DNA of 64,000 nucleotides from Protopterus annectens (GCF_019279795.1 NC_056738.1:474791287-474855286), one strand, 5' to 3'; shown: positions 40,940 through 54,429, counted from the stretch's first letter. Notes: generated from the sequence alone by a model not told the origin. Translations and numbers: made by a program.

Positions 40940-43900
40940 TAACAGTAGATTACCTACAGGAAAGATGGGACACAAGCACAGATGGGATACATGCCTGCAA
41001 CAATGCCATACCAACTTGCATGTGTCAGCCCAAGGCTTTGGAATGCTGGCCAAGGCTATTGGCACACCCATGGTGCCAATTTTAGGCAGGTCTCAGAGGT
41101 GGATCTCACCTCCATGAACCGCATAATAGTGGAACCAATGAGAGTTAGACGACTCAACACCAGGAGTAGTACTCACAACATGCATGCACTCACAGCACCC
41201 CTCAGTATGGACAACATCTACATCTATTCTGTGACTGAGACCTGTATAAGGCTCCTGTGAGCACACCGGCACTACCAGACTACAACCCATAACACACATT
41301 TCAGCCACTGTACATGGACTGCCACAGAGATGGAGGGGGTGTATCCATATTCATCGAGGATACCTACACCTCTAAGTTAGTGGGGCAACATGATACTTCT
41401 GTGATCATCCATTTGCAGCTAACATCAGCCACAACTGCAATACAAACTGTGAGCTGCTACAGATAACCCTCCATGACCCAGGAGCACCACTACAACTATC
41501 TGTAGACAGTGGTAAACATGACAGTCCTACCAGACACCCTGTTATTGATCAATGTCTGCTACCCTACACTTAACTAGATAACCTACTTGAGTATGCACTT
41601 CCAAGCCCAGCACTTCCTGGGATTTATCACCTCATATGGCCTGTATCAGTTGGTAGATGGACTAACGAGAGGTGAACACATACTAGAAGTGGTAATCACT
41701 GACATGTGCAACAGGTGCACTACAGCAGAGATAAACCGGTCACTGTTTAGATCTGACCATGAACTATTCACTGATGATTTCTACTCCCAACCATCTCCCC
41801 CACAGAAGGAACACACAGTGAATACCTTTCCTACAGCTAAATCCACAGTATTAATGACAGAGGTGGGAGGGTTCGCAGCCCCCACGCTCAGAGATGACAC
41901 TGCTCAAGATACAGACAGAATTACAAATGCACTCTATAAGCACCTACAAAGATGTATGGATCATGCCATCAATGGTAAACCAAGACTAGCTACTCCTACA
42001 TAAGGAAAACAGTCTGCTGAACCCCTGCATTATACAGGCTATACAACAGAAGTAGTACAGTAGTCCAGAACAATGGCAAATCCCAAAACATGCAGATGTC
42101 CGTGACCAGTATTAGCAAGATACTTATGTTACTTGTGTAATCATCGAAGGCTGACATCCACGGGTAAATAGGCATGGATTTGGAATATGACCACAAAGGC
42201 TTCTTTGGCTATGTCACGGATGTAAGCAGTAACACACAGATTTGCACTGTGCTGGTGCAATATTGCACTGAATATACTGACCTTACTGATATCACCAACA
42301 CACTTGATGATACATTCGGAGCAAGTTTCACCCCCTACAGGGCCCACAACAATACCCAAAACATACAGTATCCCAGACATCTGTGACATACAGGTGGTAA
42401 TGGCCCTTTCAAATGGCATGACAGAGCATCAGTGGAGGCAGATGGTGTCCCAGACTGCATCCTGCAGACACTACAAGACAAAGTGGCCCCCCGCCTAATT
42501 TAGCAATTCACCATCAGCCTCTACACAGGCTACATGGCCATTCACTGGTGCATGGCAACAGCTATTACACTCCACCAAGGTGGTGACACAACTGACCATA
42601 GTAACTACCACCCCATAGGCCTGAGTAGCCTGATCTGCACAGTTATGGAGTGCATCCTCATGGCACTCAAACATAGACAATGGTAACCTCCAGACACTTG
42701 ACCCAACCCAGGTCACCTTTATTGAGTGCAGATCATGCCTACTGAACCAGTTTGACATCTTACAGCCACCTAGACTTTAGGTGTGGGGTGTGATAGTTCA
42801 CACATACTACCTGGACCTCGCCAAGGATTTTGACACCATTCCCCACTCAGGTATTATTTCTATACTCACCATCCAGTACATACACCAATACATCACAGGT
42901 TGGTTTGCCAACAGGCTTACACACAGAACCCACATGGTAAGCCTAGCAGCCTCCAGGTCCAACTCCTGACCAGTCACAACTGGTGTCCCACAGGACTCAG
43001 TCCTGGGACCCCTATTGTTTGCCATATGCTTCTCAGAGGTACGGGCTAACACAAGTGGACTACAGCAGGCCATGCTTGGCGATTACTGCAGATTGGGAAC
43101 CATAACCGACAATTCAGCTGTCAGAGACATCCTTCAAGGGCCCTCACATAGACCAACACAGGGTCAGAGTGATGGCCTCCAGTTAAATGCCACATACTGC
43201 ATGGTCATTCCATTTTGGGAAACTACACACACACACATATTAACACGAGTGGCAGACAGTATAATTCAGATGATGTAATGGGCATGTGGGGACTATATTA
43301 CATAGTGATCTCTCCTTTGACAGTCATATGTGCGAAGTAGTTAGGACATCCATCTATGTAGGCCATCTGATTACTTAAGGGTTCACATCTAAACAAACTT
43401 AGGTTATTGTGCCCCTTTACTCATCAGTCATCAATCGCATCATCGAGTATGATAACCCATTTTGGATGCACCTCAGAAGACACATCTGACAGCTGGAAGG
43501 GCCACAAACGTACCTTGCATAGAGGGATAATGCCCTCAGACATGTGTCCTATGCTGCCAGACTGCATAAACTCATGCATTACTCAGCGGCATCTTGTTTA
43601 CTCAGGGATGATATTTGCTGGCCAACAAAGCCATGTCCAAGTCAGGCTTAATGGATATGTTCCACCTATGGGCATCCATGTCACAGTGAGCCACACACTG
43701 TAATGAGCTACACCTTGCCACAACCATAACTGGAAGATGCTGGAGTGACAGATTCCTGTCATGGGTACTCCCCATTATTTGGAACTACATCCCTGATTAC
43801 ATTATACAAAACCCCTCACTAACACTCCAGGGAATCCTTGCAGAGTGGGTGGGGAACAGTGGATACACCCCAGGGATCCCGCAATTAGCTCTGCTCCACA

Positions 43901-44012
43901 GAGGGACAGTTAGTTAATCAATGGGGTGGTGACAAGAGGCACTTTTTGGCTATGCTTATGACTGGCCTTGGGCAGTTAGGCATGTACCTACCTATGTATC
44001 TATGAACCTAGA
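40940..44012 (+). mobile_element. CR1-type LINE, 5'-truncated and strongly decayed (copy G)
   Basis: Starts in the C-terminal part of ORF1, where LACVSPRLWNAGQGYW corresponds to the GLHLSP...GYW end of the esterase. It then passes through all of ORF2 to a degenerate hairpin and CCTATGTATCTATGAACC tail. It ends about 250 bases left of the Harbinger transposase C-terminus. Confidence 0.85.
41130..43918 (+). pseudogene. CR1 ORF2 remnant, heavily decayed
   Basis: Blocks that can still be matched to copy D: MHALTAPLSMDNIYIYSVTE (endonuclease start), FRSDHELF (SDH motif near 41755), LYKHLQRCMDHAI, CSTYYLDLAKDFDTIPHSG (near 42810), VPQDSVLGPLLF (near 42990), a lost FADD box near 43075, and LPIIWNYIPDYI near 43790. 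Stops and frame changes are present throughout. Confidence 0.8.
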
Positions 44013-44160
44013 CATACAGTATGGACACATGCTGATAGCTTAATTTACTGTTCAGGTATTGACTTACCTTTTGCCAATTTCAATTTTGTGTACAATAGTT
44101 GAGGGTTGCCTATGTAGGATGCACACAGTAGACCACCTATACATGACAATTTACAGGTGG

Positions 44161-44162
<2 letters not shown>

Positions 44163-44211
<49 letters not shown>
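44163..44211. repeat. (GT)n microsatellite
   Basis: Pure GT repeat lying just downstream of the transposase C-terminus. Confidence 0.97.
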
Positions 44212-44212
<1 letters not shown>

Positions 44213-44264
44213 CATCCATGTTTGCTGTGTGTGCAGGTGGAGAAGGGTGTCAGTCCATAAGTGA

Positions 44265-45424
44265 CTACACTGTCAGTGTGTGTGCTATACGTTCCCTCTT
44301 TGCCAAGGCATGGGCATACTGGGCATGCCTCCGTCTGCCTACTGGGGCTGGCACAGGGTGTTCGTGGTCTGAGTCCCTCTGTGCCTGTGCCTGTGGGGCC
44401 CTTAGCAATGGTGGTGGGCTGTGAGGGCCTTCACCATTCCATCCCTGCTGCAGCTGTTTTCACAGGATCATATTGTGTAGCATGGCACATATTATGAAGA
44501 TGTGGGCACACATGCCTAGAGAGTATTGCAAGGCTCCACCATATATGTCCAAGCAATGGAACCATGATTTCAGCATCTCAAACACGTGCTCTATGATGAT
44601 TCTGGTTTCTGCGTGTGCCTCATTATGGCATTCTTGCGTGGCTGTGTGTGCATTTCTGATAGGAGTCATCATCCACGGTTCCAGTGTATAGCCAGCATCC
44701 CCCACCAGGTGGCCATATGGGATGTCCCCCTGGCAAATACCTGATACAGCTGTGAGGCATGCCAGATGTGGGAGTCGTGATAGCTTCCAGGGCTGCCAGC
44801 ACACACATCCATGATAATGCCCTGGGCATTGCACACAACCTGGAAGTTGGAGGGGTATCCCTTGTGGTTTATGTAGCACCTACCCTGCTCATCAGGTGTT
44901 GTCTTGATGTGTATGTGCGTGCAGTCTATTGCATCCAGTACCTCCATGTAGTCTGCCACACGGTGGAATAGATGCATATTGCAGGCCAACTCCTCCTGCA
45001 CTCGGAGGAAGTATATGTGCTCATTGGCATGTGGTAACATGGCATCCAGGAACTGGTGGAGTACCCTGGATGCTCATGCCTGTGAAATCCCCATGATATC
45101 CCCAGTTGGCCTTTGAAAGGTACCTGTGGCTAGTATTCTCAAGCTCACACATACCTTCGTGTCCACTGGGATGGGTTCCCCTCTGTTATTTCTGGTTCTG
45201 AGGCATGGCCAGCACAGCTCAACAAGTTGCTGTATGGTGCCCCTGTCCACCCTATAATGCTCTACTATCTCCAGATCATGTAGCCCCTGGTAGGTTAACC
45301 TGGGTCTGAACACTCTTCTCCTCCTCCGGTGCCTGAGATGGTTGTCAGCATCATCCTCCACACCCCCATCAGTCTCCAACACATGCTGGCGAATCAAAGC
45401 TATGGCAGTCCCTAACATGTACAT
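44265..45424 (-). pseudogene. PIF/Harbinger DDE transposase (HARBI1-like), two stops and one frameshift
   Basis: PIF/Harbinger transposases excise and insert their element with a DDE nuclease. Reading on the minus strand from a Met at 45424 (MYMLGTAIALI), an Arg-rich stretch is followed by VFRPRLTYQGLHDLEI and a helix-turn-helix-like region ending ATGTFQRPTGDIMGIS. A TGA at 45074-45076 comes next, then ASRVLHQFLDAM in the same frame. The catalytic Asp is in LDAIDCTHIHI (44924-44926). YINHKGYPSNFQVVCNAQG and GSPGSYHDSHIW follow. A one-base frame change near 44710-44720 leads to HLVGDAGYTLEPWMM (second Asp, 44697-44699), ETRIIIEHVFEMLKSWF (Glu, 44589-44591) and CAMLHNMIL. A TGA at 44460-44462 precedes a C-terminal tail (GRRRHAQYAHALAKRER) ending at 44265. 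All triad residues are kept. An upstream Met at 45556 is possible, but its extra 44 residues look unrelated. Confidence 0.9.
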
Positions 45425-46880
45425 ATTAAAAGTTCCCTGTCTGTATACACCAATGGTGCAGAGTGTCTGGGAATACATAAGTGTGTGTGTGGGGATTTCA
45501 CACCTTATACTATTGTGCAATGAATGATGCTGGTGTAATTGGGTGTGTATGTGCAATTCCAGCTGCAGCGTATCTTAATTATGGGTTTTACAGCAGGTAC
45601 TGCTATTGTGGGGCCTTTGGTGTTGACTTACGCTTGGCTGCCGTGATTCATCTATTGCCCTTTACTTCACTTTTCAACCCGATTTCCCTCCCATTGTCAG
45701 GCATGCATCCAGCTACCTGCTTTCTTGTTTTGTACTTTCACAACCCAGGATTGTGTTGTGAAATGTGTTATGTAGCTGATCGACTGCAAGTTTGCTTTGT
45801 TCTGCTGTGACAGTTCTCTTTTCTTTGCAGTACGGCACCTCCCCTTTCCTGTTCTGCAGGTAACTGCTAGCAGCCTTGTTAGCTGTTGTCAATGGCCTAC
45901 TGTGAGTTCCTAGGTGTTAATTACTCATTTGTACTCCAATTACCATGCTGCAGCATTTCCTTATTGTCTTCCCATATCCTTCCTGTTTCAGCTGTGGTGC
46001 TCGCCGCGCACAGCTGTTTACCAGGTTTCGAGTGCATTTTCATCCACGTTCACATGCACTTTTGGTTACCTTGTGTGCTTTCAGCTAAGCAAAGCTATGA
46101 CTACTTCCACACCCCTATCCTGCATCTTTGCTTAGCAACAGGCAACCCGGATTAGCAATGCTCCAATGTGCTTACAGCTATGGTGGCGCATCCTTCTTTT
46201 GATGTCATGTTTACCTCCAGGTCACACCTCGGTGTTGTACCGCTACACTGTGTGGTACATCCTTACGCCGGTGGAGATTTTGCGATTTAGTATTACTTGA
46301 CTCATCTGCATGGCATTGACTACTAATTCCTATTCACCATGCAGAACACTGTCACATTCCCTTAGCAACCCTTGCTCCGTGGTTGTGGTGTAGCATGCGT
46401 GCCATTGACTATTATGGGGAATTAATGAATTGTGTTACACTGCAGTTTTATGACATCTAAATATATTTTCATTGTGATCCCGTTTGTGCACTGATGCATT
46501 GCGAATTTACTTTGCGTTAGTGTGGCCATGACATTAAATGTTATTTTTTATGTGTTGTGCATGTTTTTTATGCCATTGGCTATACATTTAGCCACTGGCA
46601 TATATTAACATTGTAATACGTAAGTTTGGTCCGCTTTCATGGCTCCGATTTTATGTTTGAAAAAATGTAAGCCCTTTTTTTGGTTTACATTTCTTCATGC
46701 TTATGCTACACCTGCACCACTTCATAAATTGCTATATACCTTCATTTGCATGCTACACTGTTGCGCAAGGGGTAATTAGCATATATGCGCTGGGAGCTGT
46801 GCAGCTCAGGCGTACGCTGGTAGTGCACGTGGAAACAGCTCGTACCTGAATCACTCAGCGGCCATATTTAGCATTAGATC
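45425..46880. other. Right-hand leader region of the giant element
   Basis: Upstream of the transposase on its strand; presumably holds its promoter. No second gene seen. The last 200 bases contain TTGCGCAA and GCATATATGCGC words like those near the left end. Confidence 0.45.
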
Positions 46881-46926
46881 ACCAACGCTACTCCTGCGCC
46901 TGGTGCAGGCTTCATGAATCCCAGGG
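46881..46926 (-). repeat. Right terminal inverted repeat of the giant element
   Basis: The outer 18 bases (element strand CCCTGGGATTCATGAAGC) match the left end at 17 positions, with weaker similarity further in. ATA follows at 46927-46929, matching 11232-11234. Confidence 0.65.
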
Positions 46927-46929
46927 ATA

Positions 46930-49900
46930 GCATGTACACAGACAGGTTTGAACAGTATTTTATAGTAAATGTGGAGAGACAGCCAAGTAATTGGATACTA
47001 GTATGGCTGCAGGGGTGGTGTTCATTTCCCTACCTGGGGCCCCTTTTGACAATGACCTAGTTGTGAGTGAGATAGATGTTTCTCTCTTATTTTGAAAGGA
47101 CTTGAGGAGGGGGGTCATATTACTTAGGATGAGAGTAAAACTGGTGGTAGATTAAAACTGGGGAAGATAAGTATATAAAAACAAAGAAATACCGATACAA
47201 AGGTTGTCATTTTACAGGTTATTTGCCAAGAGGGGAAATTTTATTTTGCTCACCCCCCCCTCCCCTTAACATAAATGTTCGAGCAGGTAAATTTTGAGTG
47301 CAATGATTTTAAGCCCTCTGCTACACAGCATTCAAACTCATCTCCAGAATGTAAGACAATGTAAAAATCAGACAGTTTTAGTTTTATTGACTTATTAAGT
47401 TCATAGAACAAAAAAATATGAATGAACATGCATTCTCTGAAGAAAAATGTCTGTAACTTTAGTGACTGGCTTTACTGTACTCCACAACAAAATCTTATCT
47501 TAGTGTCTACTAAATATGAAAAGATTAGTTGATTAATTGGATGCTCTTTCAGCAAATGTCAGCAATTAGAATGCAAAACATTGAAACTACTTTCAGTGAT
47601 CTGGGAAACAAATCATTTTCCAAGGGAGCAACTACCCTGCACGCCCGTTTGGTGTTCACCCCCCCCCAAATTCAACATACCTAAACCACTGTCACAAAAA
47701 GCAAAGTGGTGAAAAGTGACTACTCCATCATCACACAAAGTGGCTTCGGTGAGGTGCCTTCACATTAACACAATACTTGCTGAAATTGTACTGAACCAAC
47801 TTACACATTCCAGTATGAAATAAATAAGTGCATTGAAAATGATTATCTAATTCATGGGTCTTGCATTTTTTTAATTATCAAACTCATATTTATTCCTGAC
47901 TGGTGTTTCTATTTCTTCCAAACTTGCATTTACTTCTATTCCTTGTCCCAGTCTTTCATTGTTTATCTTTACAGTCTGGATTAAAAAAAAAACAAACAAA
48001 CAAAAAAAAAAACATGGTGGACTTGAAGGGCTTCACAGATTGGTGTTTTCTGCAATGTAGTGTTTTTACATTCTCATGTCTATTTCAATGCCACAGTAAG
48101 AAAGAGTATGGTGTTTTCTCAACCACAACCTTTCATTTTTTCACTTACACATATAACAAAAATACAGTTCCCATCAACATCAACAGGACAAGATGTAAGC
48201 AAGTGTACCAACCTGTAACCAAAATATCTGGGTCATACGTTAGTTAAACCAGCCTGTGTTTTGTGGGAGACCTCAGATCCTCATTATGGGTTTCCTCATA
48301 AAATAATCATACCATAATATGAGGCTGCTGCCTGCTGTTTGTAACTCTTACTTACTAGCATTGTTGTTGCTATTATGGCAACAAAATGATAAGTAAAAGG
48401 TACTTTTTTCCAAATTATACGCCACATTTTCCTGGCCCTTCCTAGAGTGATGACATCACTTCACACATTTACATTATAATGATCAATCTCAACCTTCCAT
48501 ACAGACTGTAAACATATCATAAACTAAAGATGAATGAGTAATCTATCATCTCTATATAGTATTTAGGGTTTAAGATGTAGGCTTTTGTTATGGTTTAAAG
48601 TATGCCCAGCATTAGTGGCATTAGTCTAAAAGTGCAGTACCAACATATTTACTGGCATGTGATATTTTGGCCAGGGTCTGCGAAACTGCTTAATTGCCAT
48701 GTGTGTCCAGCAGCCAGAGTTTGAGATTCAGGATATCAAAAAAGAAGTTTTGGAAAAAAATAATGCATGAAATTTACTTAATTAGTGCAGTTTCCTTGCA
48801 CACATTTGCATACAATACCTCTGAGTAGATGAATGCTAGTCCGTGGACACAGAATGAATGAATCCATCTTTGCCTCAAGTGGTACAAGGTCAAGAAAGTG
48901 CTTAGGCTCACTGATGGGTTGTATGGGGGGGGGTTGTTTACTTCAGTTTAACGAGGGAACATTTTCAGACCCTCCCCATGAGTACAAACAGCAAATTATA
49001 TTGCTAGAGAAGGTCTGCAAGTCATATAAAAATGAAATATAATATATCTTTGAGTTTTTTTATTTTATCAATTATTCAATGAAAAATAAAACCTGTTTTA
49101 AAATTGGAATTAAAGATGAAGTACTAAAATTCACACAGGATACTTGGTTAATAATGCCACAGTGCTAAAGGCAATTCATTTCAATACAGAAGAATAAAAA
49201 ATGGGTATGGTTATAACTTACTTTCTATTTTATATGTTATCTAGTCAAAACAATCATTTATGCAGGGGGATAAAACACTTCCAGGTGTTTTATAACATAT
49301 TCAAATGGGTCATTATTGGCTTTGTAAAAAAAGAGTCCTCTGGAGTGAGCCTTATAAATACAGAGGGGAGACAACAGAAGGTGGGGTAACTGATAGAATA
49401 TTTAAGAATTTAACTTAGCTCAAGATTAACATGTGTAGAGAAGGTAGAGAGAAACATATTTTAAAGGGGGGGGGTTAGAGAGTGTTTTGAGGGAGAAAAC
49501 AAAGGAAGTATGCATAACTGAGAGAGGTGTTACAGAACTATCCTGACTTTATAGTTCAGTAAGAGACTTGAAGGGGGAGGGTGAAGTAGTTTTCTTTCTG
49601 GCCATGGCTAATTTTGTTGGAAGCATTTACATATGTCTGGTTCAACTAAAAGTCCTCCCAATCTTCAAAAGTATGCAATGGACTGATGCTACTGTCACCC
49701 TGATTTTTTTTTATTTTGGGGGAAGATGTGGGATCAATCACAATTAGAATGATTTCTGATGGAGACAAAGAGCCATTCAAGTATATACACCAGCATAAGT
49801 GAAGGGAGAAACAGACATCCATTCAGCTCCTGGTGTTTTGTACTGAAACATAGCATTCAACTGTCCAGATTTTCATAGAATGTCCACATTTTTCCCTCAT

Positions 49901-51596
49901 ATTTTTGGTCTTTTTTCTCATAAGATTTGTGGTTTTATGGCAAATGACTGAGGATTGAAGTCCCTAAATAATGCCACAAATGTGAGTTTCAGACTTTATA
50001 TCCTTCAGAAAATGCATGTTAACACAAAACCTCTTATTGCAGCTATTTTCTAAGTTTATAATAGCAATATTTAAAATCTGTCCCCATTTTTAGGCCTTTG
50101 CCTCTCATTATTTTATGCTTTCTCCAGAATTTTTGTGCTATGAAGTTGAGAACTATGTATTGAACATTTAATTGATGCATATCCTTTGCCTCTGGTTAGG
50201 GACCTTGGCGGCAGCAGCAGCTGATGCTGAATGATACCTTCAGGTTCCCTTGCACTTCTCATTGGTTCTGCATGTTGCCAGTAGTAACAGTTGAGCAGCC
50301 AATAGTTCTCACCAGCAAAGAGTCTTGGAGGCCCATCAAGTGAAGGGTTACTTAAGAACAGAGCTGAAGTAGCTCAGTAAGAAGCTGAATATCTTAAGTA
50401 GTTGAACTGAATGTAAATTAATTACAAGTGTATAATTTTATCAGCTTGTCCTCTTGGTACAGCAATACGGGTTTTGAGTGGTACTATTGATGTTGTAGAA
50501 GTGAAAAGTGAGATTCACTTTTTTGTTACTCCTTGAAAACCAGTTCCTCAAGTAAATAGTATTTTCAGTTAGCAAACATCACATCTACTAGTTCAGTATC
50601 AATTTCTAGTAGGCAAGACTGTGCAGGCTGCCATTTTCATATGTCTTCAAATGTTAAAAAAGCTATCGTCCCTTTCTGCAGCAAACCACTATTAGTTTAG
50701 AAACTGCTCCTATGACTCACTTTCAAAATGCATGCTATGCTAATGTAAAATGCACTTTAATGTTTTTCTTCACCACACATACATTCATTAATGGAAACAC
50801 TTGCACAGTCCTGTCTAGGTCATAGTCCCCTTCTGTTACATGCTGGCATCTCTGTCCACAGAGACATACCCCAAACTGTCATGAAGTATTTTACACTATG
50901 TTAATAGAAGCAAGAATATTTGCTGATATATTATTTGAAAATGAAATAAATATTTTCAAAATACCAATTAAATATTTTCAAAATACTGTGAGATCATACC
51001 TCATAAAGACAAGACACATTTCCACTTTTTCAACAGTGTGTTTAACACAAAACAAATCATCAGTTTCATGAGTTAAATATGTTTGTCATTTTATCACTAG
51101 GTAGGCTTATAACCATGCATGCTAAAAATATATTGGAATAGTAAGGAAAAACTAGAGTGAATTGCCTACATTTGATTTTTCATGAATGCATGTTTAGAAT
51201 GGCCATGTCTTTACTATTCTGCCACAATTACAGTGAAGTCACCTATTAGCACCATTTTATGACAAACAGCACACATTTTATTTTGAAGTTCCACCAGGAC
51301 CGTACAATCTATGTGCATTTATGGGTTCTTACTGAGCTTACAGCCAAAAAAGATCATAAAGACCCTCAGTCACATCATCCAGTACTGGGGGGAAAGTAGT
51401 AATGCCCCCCTCACCACACATCCCTGGTGAAAGTTTTCCCTCACCCATCCAGTCACCCAGAATGGATTTAAAGGTTGATATGGAACATTCTGCTTGATAG
51501 GAAAGGGGCAGCATATTTTGGAAATGGGAGATACATTGGTGTAGGTCTCTGTCATGCCATCTGGTCTTTTTGGTGTGTTAGTATAGATTTAGATAG
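46930..51596. other. AT-rich flank, no gene recognised
   Basis: Homopolymer runs (for example G-runs near 48930 and 49460, A-runs near 47985-48012) and short frames only. No exon, repeat family or RNA was recognised in this 4.7 kb. Confidence 0.4.
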
Positions 51597-51855
51597 ACGG
51601 TGCAGTAGTGCAGCAGTAGCATTGTTGCCTTACAGCAAGAGGTTCTCCAGTTCATTTCTCTACTGGAGTGCCTACTGTGTGGAGTCTGCATGTCCTCTCT
51701 GTGTTTGTGTGGGTTTCCTCCAGGAGCTCCAGTTTCCTCCCACATTGTAAAGACATGCATCTGGAGTGTTTCTCCCTGGATCTCTGCTGAAAACTGGCCT
51801 CATTCCAAGTCAGACTTTCCCGGTAAACAATTGTTAAATAAAAATAAAAAAATAC
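51597..51855 (+). mobile_element. V-SINE/DANA-type SINE with tRNA-like head and L2-type tail
   Basis: Head: GGTGCAGTAGTGCAGCAGTA (A-box region) through AGAGGTTCTCCAGTTC, a decayed B box. The central domain (GTGTGGAGTCTGCATGTCC, GTGGGTTTCCTCCAGGAGC, TTTCCTCCCACATTGTAAAG) is shared with 7438-7727. The tail CAGACTTTCCCGGTAAACAA, then TTGTTAAATAAA, resembles the 3' end of the L2-like LINE at 54430. The head and tail are both present, so it is essentially full-length. Confidence 0.85.
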
Positions 51856-51869
51856 ACTTTAGGTCCCTA

Positions 51870-52385
51870 GAATGGATGTTTGCTTTACCACCTGTTCTGT
51901 TTTAGGTAAAGGGTTTCATAGTGTGCTGGCTGATTCATAGCACAGAGAATTACAAGGAGATCATCCCTTAGGAGTCTGTATCACACTGAGTAGTGCAACA
52001 GAGCTTTTAGTCTACCAGAATAACTAAGGGTACCGAGACCAGAGATCTTTTTAGTGAGGAAACATTGAGGTCTGTAAAGCTAGTTTATGTGCTTGGTGAA
52101 GTTATATTCAGTTTTTGGTTTAAAAAGGGATGAATAAAGAGGAAATATAACTTTGTTGGACCTTGAGGAAATGGCATGAAAGATAGGATGTGCAAGGTAG
52201 AATTATTACCACAACAGAAATATGGTGGTCAAAGGAGATTCTTATCAATATACAAATCCAAGTTCTTGACAACTGTGTTAGATTTAAGTGGAATACTGTC
52301 TGTATTGTAAGCATGAGTGATGATAGATTTACCAATGGAAACTATGTTAGGACAATAGTTAAACTCTGTCCCTGATTTTAATCCT
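51870..52385 (-). pseudogene. CR1/L2-like LINE reverse-transcriptase C-terminal remnant
   Basis: Over several frames the minus strand reads SIPLKSNTVVKNLDLYIDKN, a decayed SFDHHISVVV, FTKHINWLYRPQCFLTKKIS and GLGTLSYSGRLKALLHYS. This is the order of the region after the FADD box in CR1-clade ORF2 (RDLG...SFDTHVAKVV, LERPQK.LTKRI.GL..LSYAAR in copy D). It is from a different, older family than the CR1 copies here. No 5' or 3' end is clear. Confidence 0.6.
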
Positions 52386-52399
52386 TTGTCCCTCATTAT

Positions 52400-52545
52400 A
52401 AATGGGCGTGCCTTTGTTGAAGGTTGAACGTCGAGCTGGCACCTCAGCGTTCATGAAAATCTACAGTCAATCATTAGCGGACTGGAGTTCCGCTGTGGTG
52501 ACCCCTAACCAGGAAAAGCCGAAAGACAAACAACAACAACATTTA
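52400..52545 (+). mobile_element. V-SINE-type SINE 3' portion
   Basis: Contains GAAGGTTGAACGTCGAGCTGG and ends CCGCTGTGGTGACCCCTAAC and AAAAGCCGAAAGACAAACAAC. It matches the tail half of the SINE at 7438-7727 and the RTE tail at 59776. The head and central domain are missing. Confidence 0.75.
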
Positions 52546-54031
52546 TGACTATCCCTGATATTTGACCAGATAGAGAGGCATGTCTGGATAGCCTCCCCTG
52601 CTGGTGAATTTGCCTATATGATGTAAGATTTATTATAAGAGGTTTCAAATTACGATTAGAAAGATCAGTAGTTGGGGGTTGGACATGGCAATGAGTACCA
52701 AGGTCAGTATCTCAGCAGACCTTTATAGCTAGGAATGAAAGGGAGTCTGTACTCTCTGCTAAAAGAAAGTTATCTTCTTTTTGGGCTAAGGCCATATTGA
52801 TTTAGCAAACTGTAATAGTGACTGTCTCAAAATCTAGGTTACTGTCTACTGCACCTTTGAGCATTCTGCAAGGTACTTTACTACATTGTAAAGTGTGCAA
52901 TCGTGTGAGCTGCTCAAACCTCATATTGTTTATTACAGAGTAGCCCATACAACCTGATGGTTATAGATCAGTCAGGAAAATGCATATTACAGAAACTGAA
53001 CAAGCTGAGACAGAATGGTCATTTGTGATACAGAAGCTTTATTTCAGTGGAGGAAAGTGTGTAATACATACCATCTTCCAGAGATCAAGTATAGTATCAG
53101 AAACAGACAGAAAGACAAACCAATAGCCAAACAAACATACAAATAAGTTGATTAATACATTTTTTTGAGAAAATGAGCTGACTGAAGATGGTAAAAGAAC
53201 ATTTCTATAAACATGCAGCCTCTTTTCGGCTTAGGGACGGCAACTTTGAAAAGCAGGTCATATACTATGCCAGATGAAGTAAGGTACAACATGATATGGT
53301 GGAGTCAACTACTACCAACATAAACAATAAAGTAAGCAATTTGTCAAAAAATAGGCACAATATTTATAGGACAAACAGTGAAATGTAAATATTTATTAAC
53401 CCGAGAATGTAAAATTGAAAATTTTAGGACATAGATATACATACAACTAAGAAATCTTAGCAAGTATTAATAATATTGTAATGTCTATATACTGTAACAC
53501 AGCCAAAAATAACCTATTCTTGACATTTAATGAATCTATGATTTCTGCAGAATCTGACTGGTTCTATGTACTATCTTCTAAACATCATTGATTCATATCA
53601 GAATTTGGAAAAAAATCCCCAACATTGTATAACTTTCAGCTAATAACCATTTTTTGTAGCAAATACCTTCATAAACATAAAAAATTTTAAAGAAAATATT
53701 TCTATTAGTACTTGTAAGCGGGATATACAGAATGGCAAACTTTCAATTAACAAGATCTTCTTGAATACCGATATTTTTAATTGTTTGTTGTAGTGTTTCC
53801 ATATTCGACTTGAATACGAATATTTCCACAAAAGTATAAAATATCAGCATTATCCTTATTACAAACATTGCAATTGGCAGCGAGTTATGAAAACAGATCT
53901 CTTGTTAAGTATTAAGGGAAGCTAATTGTTTTTGATATGAATTAATAGCTCATGCTTTTCTTAATTATAAAACTAAATTAGGCCTCACCTGTTGTGCTGT
54001 GCAGAAGCGAGTTCCTATTACAACTTCAAAA
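52546..54031. other. AT-rich flank, no gene recognised
   Basis: No recognisable feature. Confidence 0.4.
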
Positions 54032-54257
54032 AGTGTAAATATTGAACGGCCTAAAGGCCAAAAATGCCAGACCTCAATATGCTTTTTATGAGATTGCAGT
54101 ACAGTGAAGATTGGAATATTTGCCATTTCCTCACTGTAGTGCAATCTCAGAGTTGGTATATATACTTAGCAGGGGGTGTGGGGGGCACATCCCCCCACAA
54201 AATAGTAAGTTCGAGGTCCGGCATTTTCGGCCTTTAGGTTGTACGATATTTCGTCAG
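54032..54257. mobile_element. Inverted-repeat MITE, about 0.2 kb
   Basis: CCTAAAGGCC-A-AAAATGCC-A-GACCTC near 54050-54075 is the inverted copy of GAGGTCCGGCATTTTCGG plus CCTTTAGG near 54211-54237. The similarity extends outward through AAATATTG/CGATATTT. Inside, GAGATTGCAGTACAGTGA and TCACTGTAGTGCAATCTC form a second hairpin. No coding capacity. The target duplication is unclear, so the superfamily is not assigned. Confidence 0.7.
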
Positions 54258-54429
54258 TTCAATGTTCTAATATAGATGCGCAGATGCCAGTGCTCATCAC
54301 GTAAAGGAAGCAGAATGCTAAACATATAATGGAAGCATATGACTGCTTGGTAAAACAAGACCAGTTGATCAGTGATAGCTGTAGTACTAGGCATATTTCT
54401 GAATTTTGTATGACACAACTATATTTTTA

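Noticed and set aside
47903..48247. 114-codon open frame in the right flank
   Set aside because: Crosses an A-run, begins with hydrophobic low-complexity sequence and resembles no family; likely chance.
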